From Natrinema soli (GTDB lineage Archaea; Halobacteriota; Halobacteria; Halobacteriales; Natrialbaceae): 14,527 bases of DNA. The stretch is from NCBI RefSeq assembly GCF_028618695.1, contig NZ_JAQIVI010000397.1, positions 1 to 14,527 on the forward strand. Direction: 5' to 3'. How positions within the stretch are numbered: position 1 is the first letter of the stretch; each line of letters opens with the position of its first letter. Below are positions 1 to 7,264 of the stretch, in pieces. The position numbers and the translations under genes are program-made. Under the pieces are notes generated by a model. It saw nothing but the letters and a program-made list of their open reading frames with translations, made no database searches and was not told the origin of the DNA.

Positions 1-183
1 GGGATCGAGGCGGTCAAGGCCGCAGGCGGTCGGACGATCGCCCAGGACGAGGCGACGAGCCCCGTCTTTGGCATCCCTTGTCGGGCGATCGAAACGGGCT
101 GCGTCGACGCGGTCGCGCCCGCCCACGGCATCGCCGACGCGATCGTCGACGCGTTCACGACGGACGGTGAGACCGATGACTGA
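1..183 (+). CDS. cheB: CheB protein-glutamate methylesterase, C-terminal end (partial)
   Basis: Only the last 60 codons are present, in frame 1, ending at TGA 181-183. They contain the C-terminal signature of the CheB catalytic domain: GGRTIAQDEATSPVFGIP, then AIETGCVDAVAP and a short helix. By family knowledge, CheB removes methyl groups from receptor glutamates (and can deamidate glutamines) when its receiver domain is phosphorylated by CheA. The catalytic Ser and His and the receiver domain lie off the left edge. The stop overlaps the cheA start by 8 bp, so the two genes are cotranscribed and probably translationally coupled. The identification is firm; the gene is cut by the window, not broken. 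Confidence 0.95.
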   Translation, partial: GIEAVKAAGGRTIAQDEATSPVFGIPCRAIETGCVDAVAPAHGIADAIVDAFTTDGETDD

Positions 184-3100
184 TTATCTGACAGACTTCG
201 TTCAGGAGAGCGAAGAACGAATTACGGAACTGAACAACGCCTTGCTCACCCTCGAGCGGGATCCCGACGACGAGGAGGCGATGGAGAACATCTTCCGAAT
301 CGCCCACACCCTCAAAGGGAACTGCGGGGCGATGGGGCTGGGTGCGGCCAGCGACCTCGCCCACGCGATCGAGGATCTGCTCGACGCCGTTCGCGGGGAC
401 GAAATCGACGTGACGCCGGAGCTGATGGACGTCGTCTTCGACGGCGTCGACGAGCTCGAGACGTTGGTCGACGAAGTCGCCGCGACCGGCGAGATCGAGA
501 CGGATCCGTCGGCGACGATCGAGGCGCTTCGAACGCACCTCGAGGACGCCGAGAGCGAGGCGGCAGCCGGACTCATCGCGCCCGCGGCGGCCGAGATCGA
601 CGACGTGTGCTCGCGGTTCGAGCCGCCGGCCGACGACGGTCACGACGTCTATCTCGCACGGCTCGCCATCGCCGAGCGAGAGGGCGTCAACAACGGCGAG
701 CTGGTCGTCGACGCGTTAATCGACGCGTTCGATCTGATCGGGACCGATCCGCCGCGCGAGACGATCGAGGCCGCGGCGTACGGCGACCACTTCGACGCCG
801 TCTTCGCCACTGCGGTCGGCGAGAGCGCCATCTCCTCCGGTCTCGATCCGGTCGAAGAGGTCGCGGACTTCGAACTCGTCGACGTCTCCGATCGGTTCGA
901 GGCCGCCGACGAGGCGGCGCCGACGGCGGATCGGCTCGCGGACGCGGCCGAACGGGCTGACGATATTTCGCCCGAGGAGGCCCAAGATCTCGAGGTCGAT
1001 GACCTCCTCGACGAGTTCACCGCATTCGACGACTTGGACGAGATGGTCGAGGACATCGGTGACGACGAACTCGAGGTCTTCGAGAACATGGGCGAGGCCG
1101 GCTCGTTCGACGACCTGTTGGAGGAGGACGATCTCGAGGCCGAGCCGAGCGACCCACCGGCAACGCCCCTCGACGAGGCCGACGACGACGCGACTCCCGG
1201 TTCGGAGGCGGCGACCGACGACGGTTCCGATACGGCCGAAGCCGACGACGTCGACGACGCCAGCGCGGTCTTCGACGAACTCAAAGACGAGGTCGAAATG
1301 GTCGGCTTCGACGAGTTGCAGGACGAACTCGCGGAACTCGAGTTCGACGAATTCGACGACGAGGACGAGGTCGATATGGACGAACTCCTCGGCGATGATG
1401 TCGGCGACGACGCGTTCCTCGCCGGCGAGGAGCCGTCCGAGAGCGCGGTCGACGACATACTGGTTGATGCGGAGTCGCACGAGACTCTCGCTACGGACGC
1501 GGCCGATGACGAGGACGAGACCGATGCACCCGGTGTCGACACGACGGCAGCCGTCGGCGTGGACGAGGTCTCAGTGGCGGATGACAGCGGCCTCGAGCCG
1601 GCGACCGAGCCGGACGAGGAAATGATCGACGATGACGTGGCCGCTGCTGAAACGGACGATGATGTGGCTGGCGGACCGGACGACGCGATCGAGGCCGGAC
1701 CCGCGCCCGATCCGGTCGACGAGTCCGAACCGACGGACTCGAAACCCGACGTTTCCAGCGACGACCCGGTCGATACAGCCACGGCCGAGGACGACGCAAC
1801 GGCCGACGAGGCTCCCGTGGGGGACGTCGCCGCAGCTGACTCGGCTCTCGATGACGCTGTCACAGACGAGCAAATCGTCGATGAACAAGATGCGGACGGC
1901 ACAGTCAGCGACGATACCGATGAAACCGACGCCGACGGAGTTGATGACGATACAGCCGACGACGGTATCGCCGCGGCTGACACCGCTGACGCCGAACCGA
2001 TCGGCGACGCTGGCGAGTCCCCGACAGCCAACGATGCAATCGAAACCGAGTCGACCGACGACGCTACCGTCGAAAGTGACGATTTCACCCTCGAAACCAA
2101 CGAAACCGGCGACGATGTCGAGCAAGACACAGCTGCGGACGATGACACCGTAGCCGGCGGTTCCTTCGGTGCTGACGTCGAAGCGGAGTTCGAGCCGACA
2201 GCGGCCTTCGGCGACAACCTCGAGGAGGCGACGGACGATTCGGACCCGTTCGATGACGAGGATGAGGGAACGTTCGAAGGCGATACGCTCGACGACGACA
2301 CGTTCGGCGACCCCGCGGCCGAGTCGGCTGATTCCGATGCGGACGACGACTTCGAAAGCGAGTTCGGGGACGTCCTGTCCGATGACCTCGACGACGAGGC
2401 GTTCGCCGGAACCGCCGAGTTCGACGTCGGCGGTGTCGACTTCGACTCGCCCGCCGCGTCTGGGGAGAACGACGACTCGAGCGGCCCGTCGGCGGCGTCG
2501 TTCGACGACGATACGGCCGATTCGGATGCCGACGCGGACGACGAAGCGGTCGTCCGGATCATCGACGAACCCGAATTCGAGCGTCCGGAAATCGACATCC
2601 CCGAGTCGAGCGAGCGGCCCGACGCCGACGCCGAAACCGACGAAATCCAATCGGTCAGGGTCGACGTCGAACAGATCGACTCGCTGCTCACGCTCGTCGA
2701 GGGACTGGTGACGAGCCGCGTTCGACTCCGGCACGCGGCCGAGGCCGACGACGACGGCGACGACGCCCTCGAGACGGAACTCGACGCGCTGTCGGACCTG
2801 ACGACCGATCTGCAGGAGACGGTCATGGACATCCGCCTGGTGCCCCTCGAGACGGTGACGAACCGCCTGCCGCGGGTCGTCCGCGACATCGCCCGCGATC
2901 AGGACAAGGCAGTCGAATTCGAGATGACCGGCGAGGACGTCGAACTCGACCGGAGTATCCTCGATCGGATCGGCGATCCGCTGATCCACCTGGTCCGCAA
3001 CGCCGTCGACCACGGGATCGAACCGCCGGAAGACCGAGCGGAAGCCGGGAAACCCCGCGAGGGTACGGTCGAGGTGCACGCTGAACGCGCGCGCGATCGC

Positions 3101-3781
3101 GTGACGATCACGGTCGAAGACGACGGTGCCGGACTCGATCCCGACCGGCTTCGCTCTGAAGCCGTCACGTCCGACGTCCTCGACGAGGAGGAGGCGACGG
3201 CGATGTCCGACGACGAGACCTACGACCTCATCTTCCACCCCGGCCTCTCGACGGTCGACGAGGTGACCGACGTCAGCGGTCGCGGCGTCGGAATGGACGT
3301 CGTCAAGCGGACGGTCGAAGACCTGGACGGCACGGTTTCGATCGACAGCGAGGCGGGCGAGGGGACGACCGTCACGATGCGGCTCCCGGTAACGGTCGCC
3401 ATCGACGAGATCCTGTTCGTCGAAAGCGGCGGCGAAGAGTTCGGGGTCCCGACCAAGGCCGTCCAGGACATCGAGTCCGCCGGGGCGATCGAGACGGTGG
3501 ACGGCGAATCCGTCCTTCCCGGCGACGGCAGCGACTATCCCGTCGTCTCGCTGGCGGACGTCCTCGAGACGCCGACCCCCGGCGCGAACGGCGACGGGAT
3601 GGTCGTTCGGATCCGCGGCGAGGTCCGCGACGTCGCGTTGCACTGCGACCACGTCCACGGCCAGCAGGAGGTCGTCGTCAAGCCCTTCGAGGGCTTCATG
3701 AGCGGCGTGCCGGGGATAAGCGGTGCAACGGTCCGGGGACGGGGAGAGGTAGTCAACATCCTTGACGTGACGACACTATGA
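176..3781 (+). CDS. cheA: CheA chemotaxis histidine kinase with giant acidic linker
   Basis: This 1201-residue kinase autophosphorylates and passes phosphate to CheY and CheB in cytoplasmic receptor arrays. The start is ATG 176, because MTDYLTDFVQESEERI is the usual CheA N-terminus; an earlier in-frame ATG at 68 would lie inside cheB. P1 (HPt) spans about 1-105, with phospho-acceptor His44 in AHTLKGNCGAMGL. A P2-like domain follows at about 156-240. Residues about 241-820 are an Asp/Glu-rich linker. P3 dimerisation begins near 825. P4 has the N box HLVRNAVDHG (938-947), G1 DDGAG (982-986), G2 GRGVGMD (1035-1041) and a GEGTTV box near 1060. The CheW-like P5 domain fills about 1073-1201. Most CheA proteins have about 650-750 residues, so the excess is the linker. 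All recognisable catalytic motifs are intact. The gene overlaps cheB by 8 bp, and its stop forms ATGA with a following micro-ORF. Confidence 0.97.
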   Translation: MTDYLTDFVQESEERITELNNALLTLERDPDDEEAMENIFRIAHTLKGNCGAMGLGAASDLAHAIEDLLDAVRGDEIDVTPELMDVVFDGVDELETLVDEVAATGEIETDPSATIEALRTHLEDAESEAAAGLIAPAAAEIDDVCSRFEPPADDGHDVYLARLAIAEREGVNNGELVVDALIDAFDLIGTDPPRETIEAAAYGDHFDAVFATAVGESAISSGLDPVEEVADFELVDVSDRFEAADEAAPTADRLADAAERADDISPEEAQDLEVDDLLDEFTAFDDLDEMVEDIGDDELEVFENMGEAGSFDDLLEEDDLEAEPSDPPATPLDEADDDATPGSEAATDDGSDTAEADDVDDASAVFDELKDEVEMVGFDELQDELAELEFDEFDDEDEVDMDELLGDDVGDDAFLAGEEPSESAVDDILVDAESHETLATDAADDEDETDAPGVDTTAAVGVDEVSVADDSGLEPATEPDEEMIDDDVAAAETDDDVAGGPDDAIEAGPAPDPVDESEPTDSKPDVSSDDPVDTATAEDDATADEAPVGDVAAADSALDDAVTDEQIVDEQDADGTVSDDTDETDADGVDDDTADDGIAAADTADAEPIGDAGESPTANDAIETESTDDATVESDDFTLETNETGDDVEQDTAADDDTVAGGSFGADVEAEFEPTAAFGDNLEEATDDSDPFDDEDEGTFEGDTLDDDTFGDPAAESADSDADDDFESEFGDVLSDDLDDEAFAGTAEFDVGGVDFDSPAASGENDDSSGPSAASFDDDTADSDADADDEAVVRIIDEPEFERPEIDIPESSERPDADAETDEIQSVRVDVEQIDSLLTLVEGLVTSRVRLRHAAEADDDGDDALETELDALSDLTTDLQETVMDIRLVPLETVTNRLPRVVRDIARDQDKAVEFEMTGEDVELDRSILDRIGDPLIHLVRNAVDHGIEPPEDRAEAGKPREGTVEVHAERARDRVTITVEDDGAGLDPDRLRSEAVTSDVLDEEEATAMSDDETYDLIFHPGLSTVDEVTDVSGRGVGMDVVKRTVEDLDGTVSIDSEAGEGTTVTMRLPVTVAIDEILFVESGGEEFGVPTKAVQDIESAGAIETVDGESVLPGDGSDYPVVSLADVLETPTPGANGDGMVVRIRGEVRDVALHCDHVHGQQEVVVKPFEGFMSGVPGISGATVRGRGEVVNILDVTTL

Positions 3782-3819
3782 ACGAACGCAACCACCCAAC
3801 CCTACGGAGGAATCCATGA
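3778..3819 (+). CDS. 13-codon bridging micro-ORF between cheA and cheC
   Basis: The ORF encodes MNERNHPTLRRNP. Its ATG (3778-3780) overlaps the cheA stop TGA (3779-3781) as ATGA, and its own TGA (3817-3819) overlaps the cheC start ATG (3816-3818) as a second ATGA. It therefore fills the cheA-cheC gap exactly in the 4-bp overlap format used at the other junctions. No Shine-Dalgarno-like sequence lies just before its ATG, so any translation would come from ribosomes terminating at cheA. It also contains the GGAGG that serves cheC. The peptide is basic, unlike its acidic neighbours. My inference is that it is a coupling leader rather than a functional protein. It could also be chance, since only 13 codons are involved. 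Confidence 0.35.
   Translation: MNERNHPTLRRNP
3806..3810 (+). promoter_or_regulatory. Shine-Dalgarno sequence for cheC
   Basis: GGAGG lies 5 bp before ATG 3816. It supports that start over the in-frame ATGs at 3822 and 3825, which would have spacings of 11 and 14 bp. It is the clearest ribosome binding site in the chemotaxis operon, and it sits at the only junction where consecutive annotated che genes do not overlap directly. Confidence 0.7.
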
Positions 3820-4421
3820 CGATGATGGTCGACATTCGAAAGCTGAGCTTCATAAACGAAATGGCGAAGGTCGGGACGAACGGCGTCGCCGATAACATGA
3901 GTAAACTGACCGGCGAAGACGCCCAGATGGAGGTGACCAAGACGAACTTCATCGACGTCGACGACATCGGGTCGCAGCTCGACGGCGGGAAGCGGGTCGG
4001 CGTCCGCGTCCGACTACTGGACCCGCCACACGGACATATCCTCATCCTCTTCCCAGAGGCGAGCGCGAAGAAGATCACGGCGATCATGCTTCGCGACGTC
4101 GTTGATGACATGGGAGACGTCTCCGGCAAGATGGCTCGCAGCGCCGTCGAGGAGATGGGGAACATGATGGCGAGTGGCTTCATCGACGGCTGGGCCGACG
4201 TGCTCGGGCGCGCGATCGATATCGCCGCCCCCCAACTCGTCTACGCGCCGACCGGTGACATCGTCACCCGGACGGCCGGGCTCGGTGGCGACGACCTCGC
4301 GCTGTTCTTCGACTCGGACCTGTCGGTCCCGAGCTACCAGATCGAAGCTGAAATCTACGCGTTCCCCGACCTCGAAGAGTTCGTGGAAATGGTCAACGGT
4401 ATCGAAGTCCACCCCGCATGA
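3816..4421 (+). CDS. cheC: CheC, CheY-P phosphatase family, single unit
   Basis: This 201-residue protein matches the usual CheC length (about 200). CheC dephosphorylates CheY-P and is often stimulated by CheD. The phosphatase motif [D/S]-x3-E-x2-N-x22-P is complete in the C-terminal half: Ser109, Glu113, Asn116 and Pro139. The equivalent N-terminal site is degenerate: the EIGN-type motif reads EMAK at 15-18, so Lys replaces the catalytic Asn and one active site is predicted. The start was chosen from the GGAGG at 3806-3810. The stop overlaps the next gene by 4 bp (ATGA). The segment GFIDGWADVL (121-130) is identical in the N-terminal half of the next protein, which points to duplication. The family is certain; activity on CheY-P is inferred from the motif. 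Confidence 0.93.
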   Translation: MTMMVDIRKLSFINEMAKVGTNGVADNMSKLTGEDAQMEVTKTNFIDVDDIGSQLDGGKRVGVRVRLLDPPHGHILILFPEASAKKITAIMLRDVVDDMGDVSGKMARSAVEEMGNMMASGFIDGWADVLGRAIDIAAPQLVYAPTGDIVTRTAGLGGDDLALFFDSDLSVPSYQIEAEIYAFPDLEEFVEMVNGIEVHPA

Positions 4422-5686
4422 AACTCGACGTCAACGCGCTCGGCACGTTCTACCGAATGGCTCGAGAGGGGGCCGGCCTCGCGGCGGGCCGACTCACGCA
4501 CATGCTCGGCGTCGAGACGCAACTGGGCGTGACGAAACTCAACTTCATGCGGGGCCAGGAGATCCGGCGCGATTTCGAGGACTCGACCGAGAAGGTCGGC
4601 GTCCGGGTCAAGCTGACCGGCGCGATCGAGGGCTACTCGGTCGTCGTCTTCGAGCGCGAGAACGCGTTCCGTATCGTCGAAACGCTACTCGCGGAAGCGG
4701 ATCCCGACGCAGACGTCGACGCTGACATCGGCGAGATCACCGAGTTCGACGAGATGACCGAAAGCGCCGCGACCGAGGTCGGCCACATCATCAACAGCGG
4801 CTTCATCGACGGCTGGGCCGACGTGCTCGAGGCGGTCATCGACGTCTCGACGCCGGAGTTCGTCGAGGGGCGATCCGCCGAACCGTTCTTCGGGAATATC
4901 GACGAAGCCCCGGGCGACGACGATCTCGCCTTGCTCTTCCAGAGCAGGATCGAGACCGTCGGCACCGAGGTCGGATTCAGTCACTACCTCTTCCCGAAAC
5001 GCGAGTCAATGGCGACGCTCCTCGAGCGATTGCGAACCAGCGAGGGCATCGAATACGACAAACTCGACGGCTTCGATCGGATGGCCGAGCGGGGTGCCGA
5101 GGAGGTCGCCAAGACGGCGACCACGCTGACGGGGATCGACACCAGCGTCGAGATCCGTCGGCTCAACTTCGTCTCGCTCGAGGCGATTCCGGAACAGGTA
5201 GCGAACGAGAAACTCGTTGGCGTCGCCTTCGAGTTCGATGGAATGCCGAGCGGCTATCTCCTCTTCCTGTTCGACGAGGAGTCGGCCCACGAGATCGTCG
5301 ACGCGATGGTGCCGATGGAGGTCGACGAAGACGGCTTCGGCGAGATGGGAACCAGCGCGATCAAGGAACTGGGTAACATCATGGCCAGCGGCTTTCTCGA
5401 CGGCTGGGCGAACGTCCTCGATACGACGATCGATCACTCGCCGCCGGAGTTCATCCACGATATCGGAGCGGCGGCCGTCGACCCGGTGATCATCCAACTC
5501 GGCGAAAATCAAGACTTCGCGTTCGTCTTCGACACCGTCGTCATGGCCGACGGCCGCGAGTTCGACTGCGAAGTGTACGCGATCCCCGACGAATCGGACC
5601 TCGAGCGGGCGCTAAACAACCTCGACGTCGATCGGATCGAGGAGGCCCCGACGACGGCGGAGTTTCAGGAAGTCGATACCACATGA
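4418..5686 (+). CDS. cheC: Tandem double-CheC protein, one half with altered active site
   Basis: This 422-residue protein is two CheC units in one chain (about 1-205 and 215-400), twice the family length. The C-terminal unit keeps the whole [D/S]-x3-E-x2-N-x22-P phosphatase motif (Ser313, Glu317, Asn320, Pro343). The N-terminal unit has Ser116, Glu120 and Pro146 at the same spacing, but His123 in place of the catalytic Asn. GFIDGWADVL and GFLDGWANVL follow the motifs in the two halves. The amino-terminal pseudo-sites of both units (REGA, ERGA) lack ExxN. The prediction is one working phosphatase site plus one binding or regulatory unit. The gene overlaps cheC upstream and cheD downstream by 4 bp each (ATGA). 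It could be an assembly or switch component rather than a phosphatase, since CheC relatives include FliY and FliM, but no FliN-like domain is visible. Confidence 0.92.
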   Translation: MKLDVNALGTFYRMAREGAGLAAGRLTHMLGVETQLGVTKLNFMRGQEIRRDFEDSTEKVGVRVKLTGAIEGYSVVVFERENAFRIVETLLAEADPDADVDADIGEITEFDEMTESAATEVGHIINSGFIDGWADVLEAVIDVSTPEFVEGRSAEPFFGNIDEAPGDDDLALLFQSRIETVGTEVGFSHYLFPKRESMATLLERLRTSEGIEYDKLDGFDRMAERGAEEVAKTATTLTGIDTSVEIRRLNFVSLEAIPEQVANEKLVGVAFEFDGMPSGYLLFLFDEESAHEIVDAMVPMEVDEDGFGEMGTSAIKELGNIMASGFLDGWANVLDTTIDHSPPEFIHDIGAAAVDPVIIQLGENQDFAFVFDTVVMADGREFDCEVYAIPDESDLERALNNLDVDRIEEAPTTAEFQEVDTT

Positions 5687-6198
5687 AGACCTACGGTACC
5701 GAACCGGGCGCACCGACGCCGGTCCAGGTCGGCATCTCGGAACTGGTCGTCAGTGACGGCGACGACACGCTCAAATCCTACGGACTGGGTTCGTGCCTGG
5801 CCATCGCGCTGTACGATCCCGGATCGGGAATCGGCGGGCTGGCACACGTCATGTTGCCCGACGGCGACGCCGCGGATAACAGCGACCGCAAACCCGGGAA
5901 GTACGCCGACACGGCGATCCGCGCATTGCTGCGCCGGATGGTTGAGCAGGGTGCCAACTACACCACCGTTGAGGCGAAGATCGCCGGCGGCAGCGATATG
6001 TTCGAATTCGAGAGTTTCGGGGAGGGCGTCGGCCAGCGAAACATCGCCGCCGCGAAGAGTGAACTCGAGAAGCTCGGCGTCCCGCTCGAGGCGGAAGACG
6101 TCGGTGGCGAATACGGTCGGACCGTCGAGTTCACACCGGGAACGGGAGCGCTCACCGTCAAGACCTCGGACGGCGACAACGGAGTGACGGAACTGTGA
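5683..6198 (+). CDS. cheD: CheD receptor glutamine deamidase
   Basis: CheD deamidates specific receptor glutamines to glutamates and, in CheC-containing systems, binds and activates CheC. The 171-residue length is typical. Cys38 lies in YGLGSCLA, where the family nucleophile sits, and His55 lies in LAHVMLP. The position six residues before the cysteine, a Thr in the Thermotoga enzyme as I recall it, is Ser32 here, which keeps a hydroxyl. KIAGGSDMF and QRNIAAAK are further family motifs. The ATG forms ATGA with the preceding stop, and the stop forms GTGA with the cheR start. Placement directly after two cheC genes fits CheC-CheD partnership. Confidence 0.95.
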   Translation: MKTYGTEPGAPTPVQVGISELVVSDGDDTLKSYGLGSCLAIALYDPGSGIGGLAHVMLPDGDAADNSDRKPGKYADTAIRALLRRMVEQGANYTTVEAKIAGGSDMFEFESFGEGVGQRNIAAAKSELEKLGVPLEAEDVGGEYGRTVEFTPGTGALTVKTSDGDNGVTEL

Positions 6199-7139
6199 TC
6201 GGCGACGGCGGTGGCGAGACGGATACGATCTCCAACGACGCTGCTGGCAACGGGTCCGACGCTGACGATGGGGAAGCAGCCGACGGTGACGATGCGTTTA
6301 CCACCCTTCTCGAATTCGTCGAGGAGGAGCTGGCGTTTGCGACGAGCCACTACAACGACAGCTATCTCGATCGCCGCGTTTCCTCCCGAATGCGGCGCAC
6401 CCAGAACGACAGCTACGCGACGTACTTCGAAACGCTTCGCTCCGATCCGGACGAACAGGACGCGGTCCTCGAGGCGCTGAGCATCAACGTCACGGGGTTC
6501 TTTCGCAACCCCGACGTCTGGGCCGGAATTCGGACGATCCTCCGGCGGCTCTCCGAGACCGCGGACACGGTCCGGGTCTGGAGCGCCGCGTGTGCCGACG
6601 GCCGGGAGCCGTACTCGGTGTCGATGCTCGCCCACGACGACCCCGAAATCGACGAGTCGGCCGTCTCCGTCCTCGGGACCGACATCAGTTCCCCGGCGCT
6701 CGAGACGGCACGCAACGGCGTCTACGAGGAATCGCGGACCATCGATCTGGACGAGCAACTCTCCTTTCTCGACGACTATCACCGCTACGTTGACGTCGAC
6801 GGTCGGACCTACCGGATCGGCGACGCCGTGAAACGATCCGTCCGCTTCCAGCGCCACGATCTGATCAACGACGAGCCGAAGTCGGGATTCGACCTCGTCA
6901 TCTGTCGCAACCTGTTCATCTACATCGACAACGCGTACAAGGAGCCGATGCTCGAGACGATCGCGCGGTCGCTTCGACGGGACGGCTACCTCGTCATCGG
7001 CAAGGCCGAGACGATTCCGCCGACACTCAAGTCGGCATTCGACGTCCGCGAGGCGCGCCTGCGAATTTACCAGCGAGAGGGTGACGGTTCGGACGCTGAC
7101 CGACCCGACGGGCGTCCGAACTCGAACTCCGAATTCTAA
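6195..7139 (+). CDS. cheR: CheR receptor glutamate methyltransferase
   Basis: CheR transfers methyl groups from S-adenosylmethionine to receptor glutamates, opposing CheB. The 314-residue product shows the family order: N-terminal helical domain (about 36-95), SINVTGFFRNPDVW (96-109), the SAM-binding segment WSAACADGREPYS (129-141), GTDIS (161-165) and CRNLFIYID (237-245). The usual GEEP in the SAM loop reads GREP, so Arg137 replaces the first Glu. GTG 6195 is taken as the start because it overlaps the cheD stop as GTGA, matching the operon pattern. The first 35 residues are acidic, low complexity and probably disordered, so a later start cannot be excluded. It is the last gene of the chemotaxis run; a 125-bp gap follows. 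Confidence 0.95.
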   Translation: MIGDGGGETDTISNDAAGNGSDADDGEAADGDDAFTTLLEFVEEELAFATSHYNDSYLDRRVSSRMRRTQNDSYATYFETLRSDPDEQDAVLEALSINVTGFFRNPDVWAGIRTILRRLSETADTVRVWSAACADGREPYSVSMLAHDDPEIDESAVSVLGTDISSPALETARNGVYEESRTIDLDEQLSFLDDYHRYVDVDGRTYRIGDAVKRSVRFQRHDLINDEPKSGFDLVICRNLFIYIDNAYKEPMLETIARSLRRDGYLVIGKAETIPPTLKSAFDVREARLRIYQREGDGSDADRPDGRPNSNSEF

Positions 7140-7225
7140 CGAACTTGCGGCCGGCGTCGTGACCGAGCGGTTGGTCGGGCGCAAAACGAGATCGAAACGA
7201 TACGGGTTCGCGAGATGGAAGACAA

Positions 7226-7238
7226 CCAATCGTTACAT
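7226..7238 (+). promoter_or_regulatory. Possible archaeal promoter for the gene at 7265
   Basis: The 125-bp gap 7140-7264 holds no ORF I trust. CCAATCGTTACAT lies about 27-39 bp before ATG 7265, with a weak TATA-like TTACAT centred about 29 bp upstream. That is the spacing expected for a leaderless haloarchaeal transcript, and no GGAGG-type ribosome site precedes the ATG. The TATA and BRE matches are poor, so this is tentative. The gene may instead be read through from cheR. Confidence 0.25.
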
Positions 7239-7264
7239 GATGGTCCGCCGAATACGTCCGACGA

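Noticed and set aside
68..175. Possible N-terminal extension of CheA from ATG 68
   Set aside because: The extra 36 residues are Arg/Ser/Thr-rich and come from cheB read in another frame. The P1 domain begins at ATG 176, which also gives the 8-bp overlap.
649..2889. Antisense open frame of 746 codons opposite cheA
   Set aside because: The product is Ser-rich low complexity, exactly what the complement of GAC/GAT/GAG codons gives. It has no domain, and the plus strand is clearly CheA.
1571..3658. Second antisense open frame of 695 codons opposite cheA
   Set aside because: A frame shadow in GC-rich DNA: the product is Arg/Val/Asp-rich without motifs, and it covers the conserved kinase domains on the other strand.
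7140..7264. Small RNA or extra gene between cheR and the next gene
   Set aside because: Short frames here have no ribosome site or conserved look, and no strong stem was visible.
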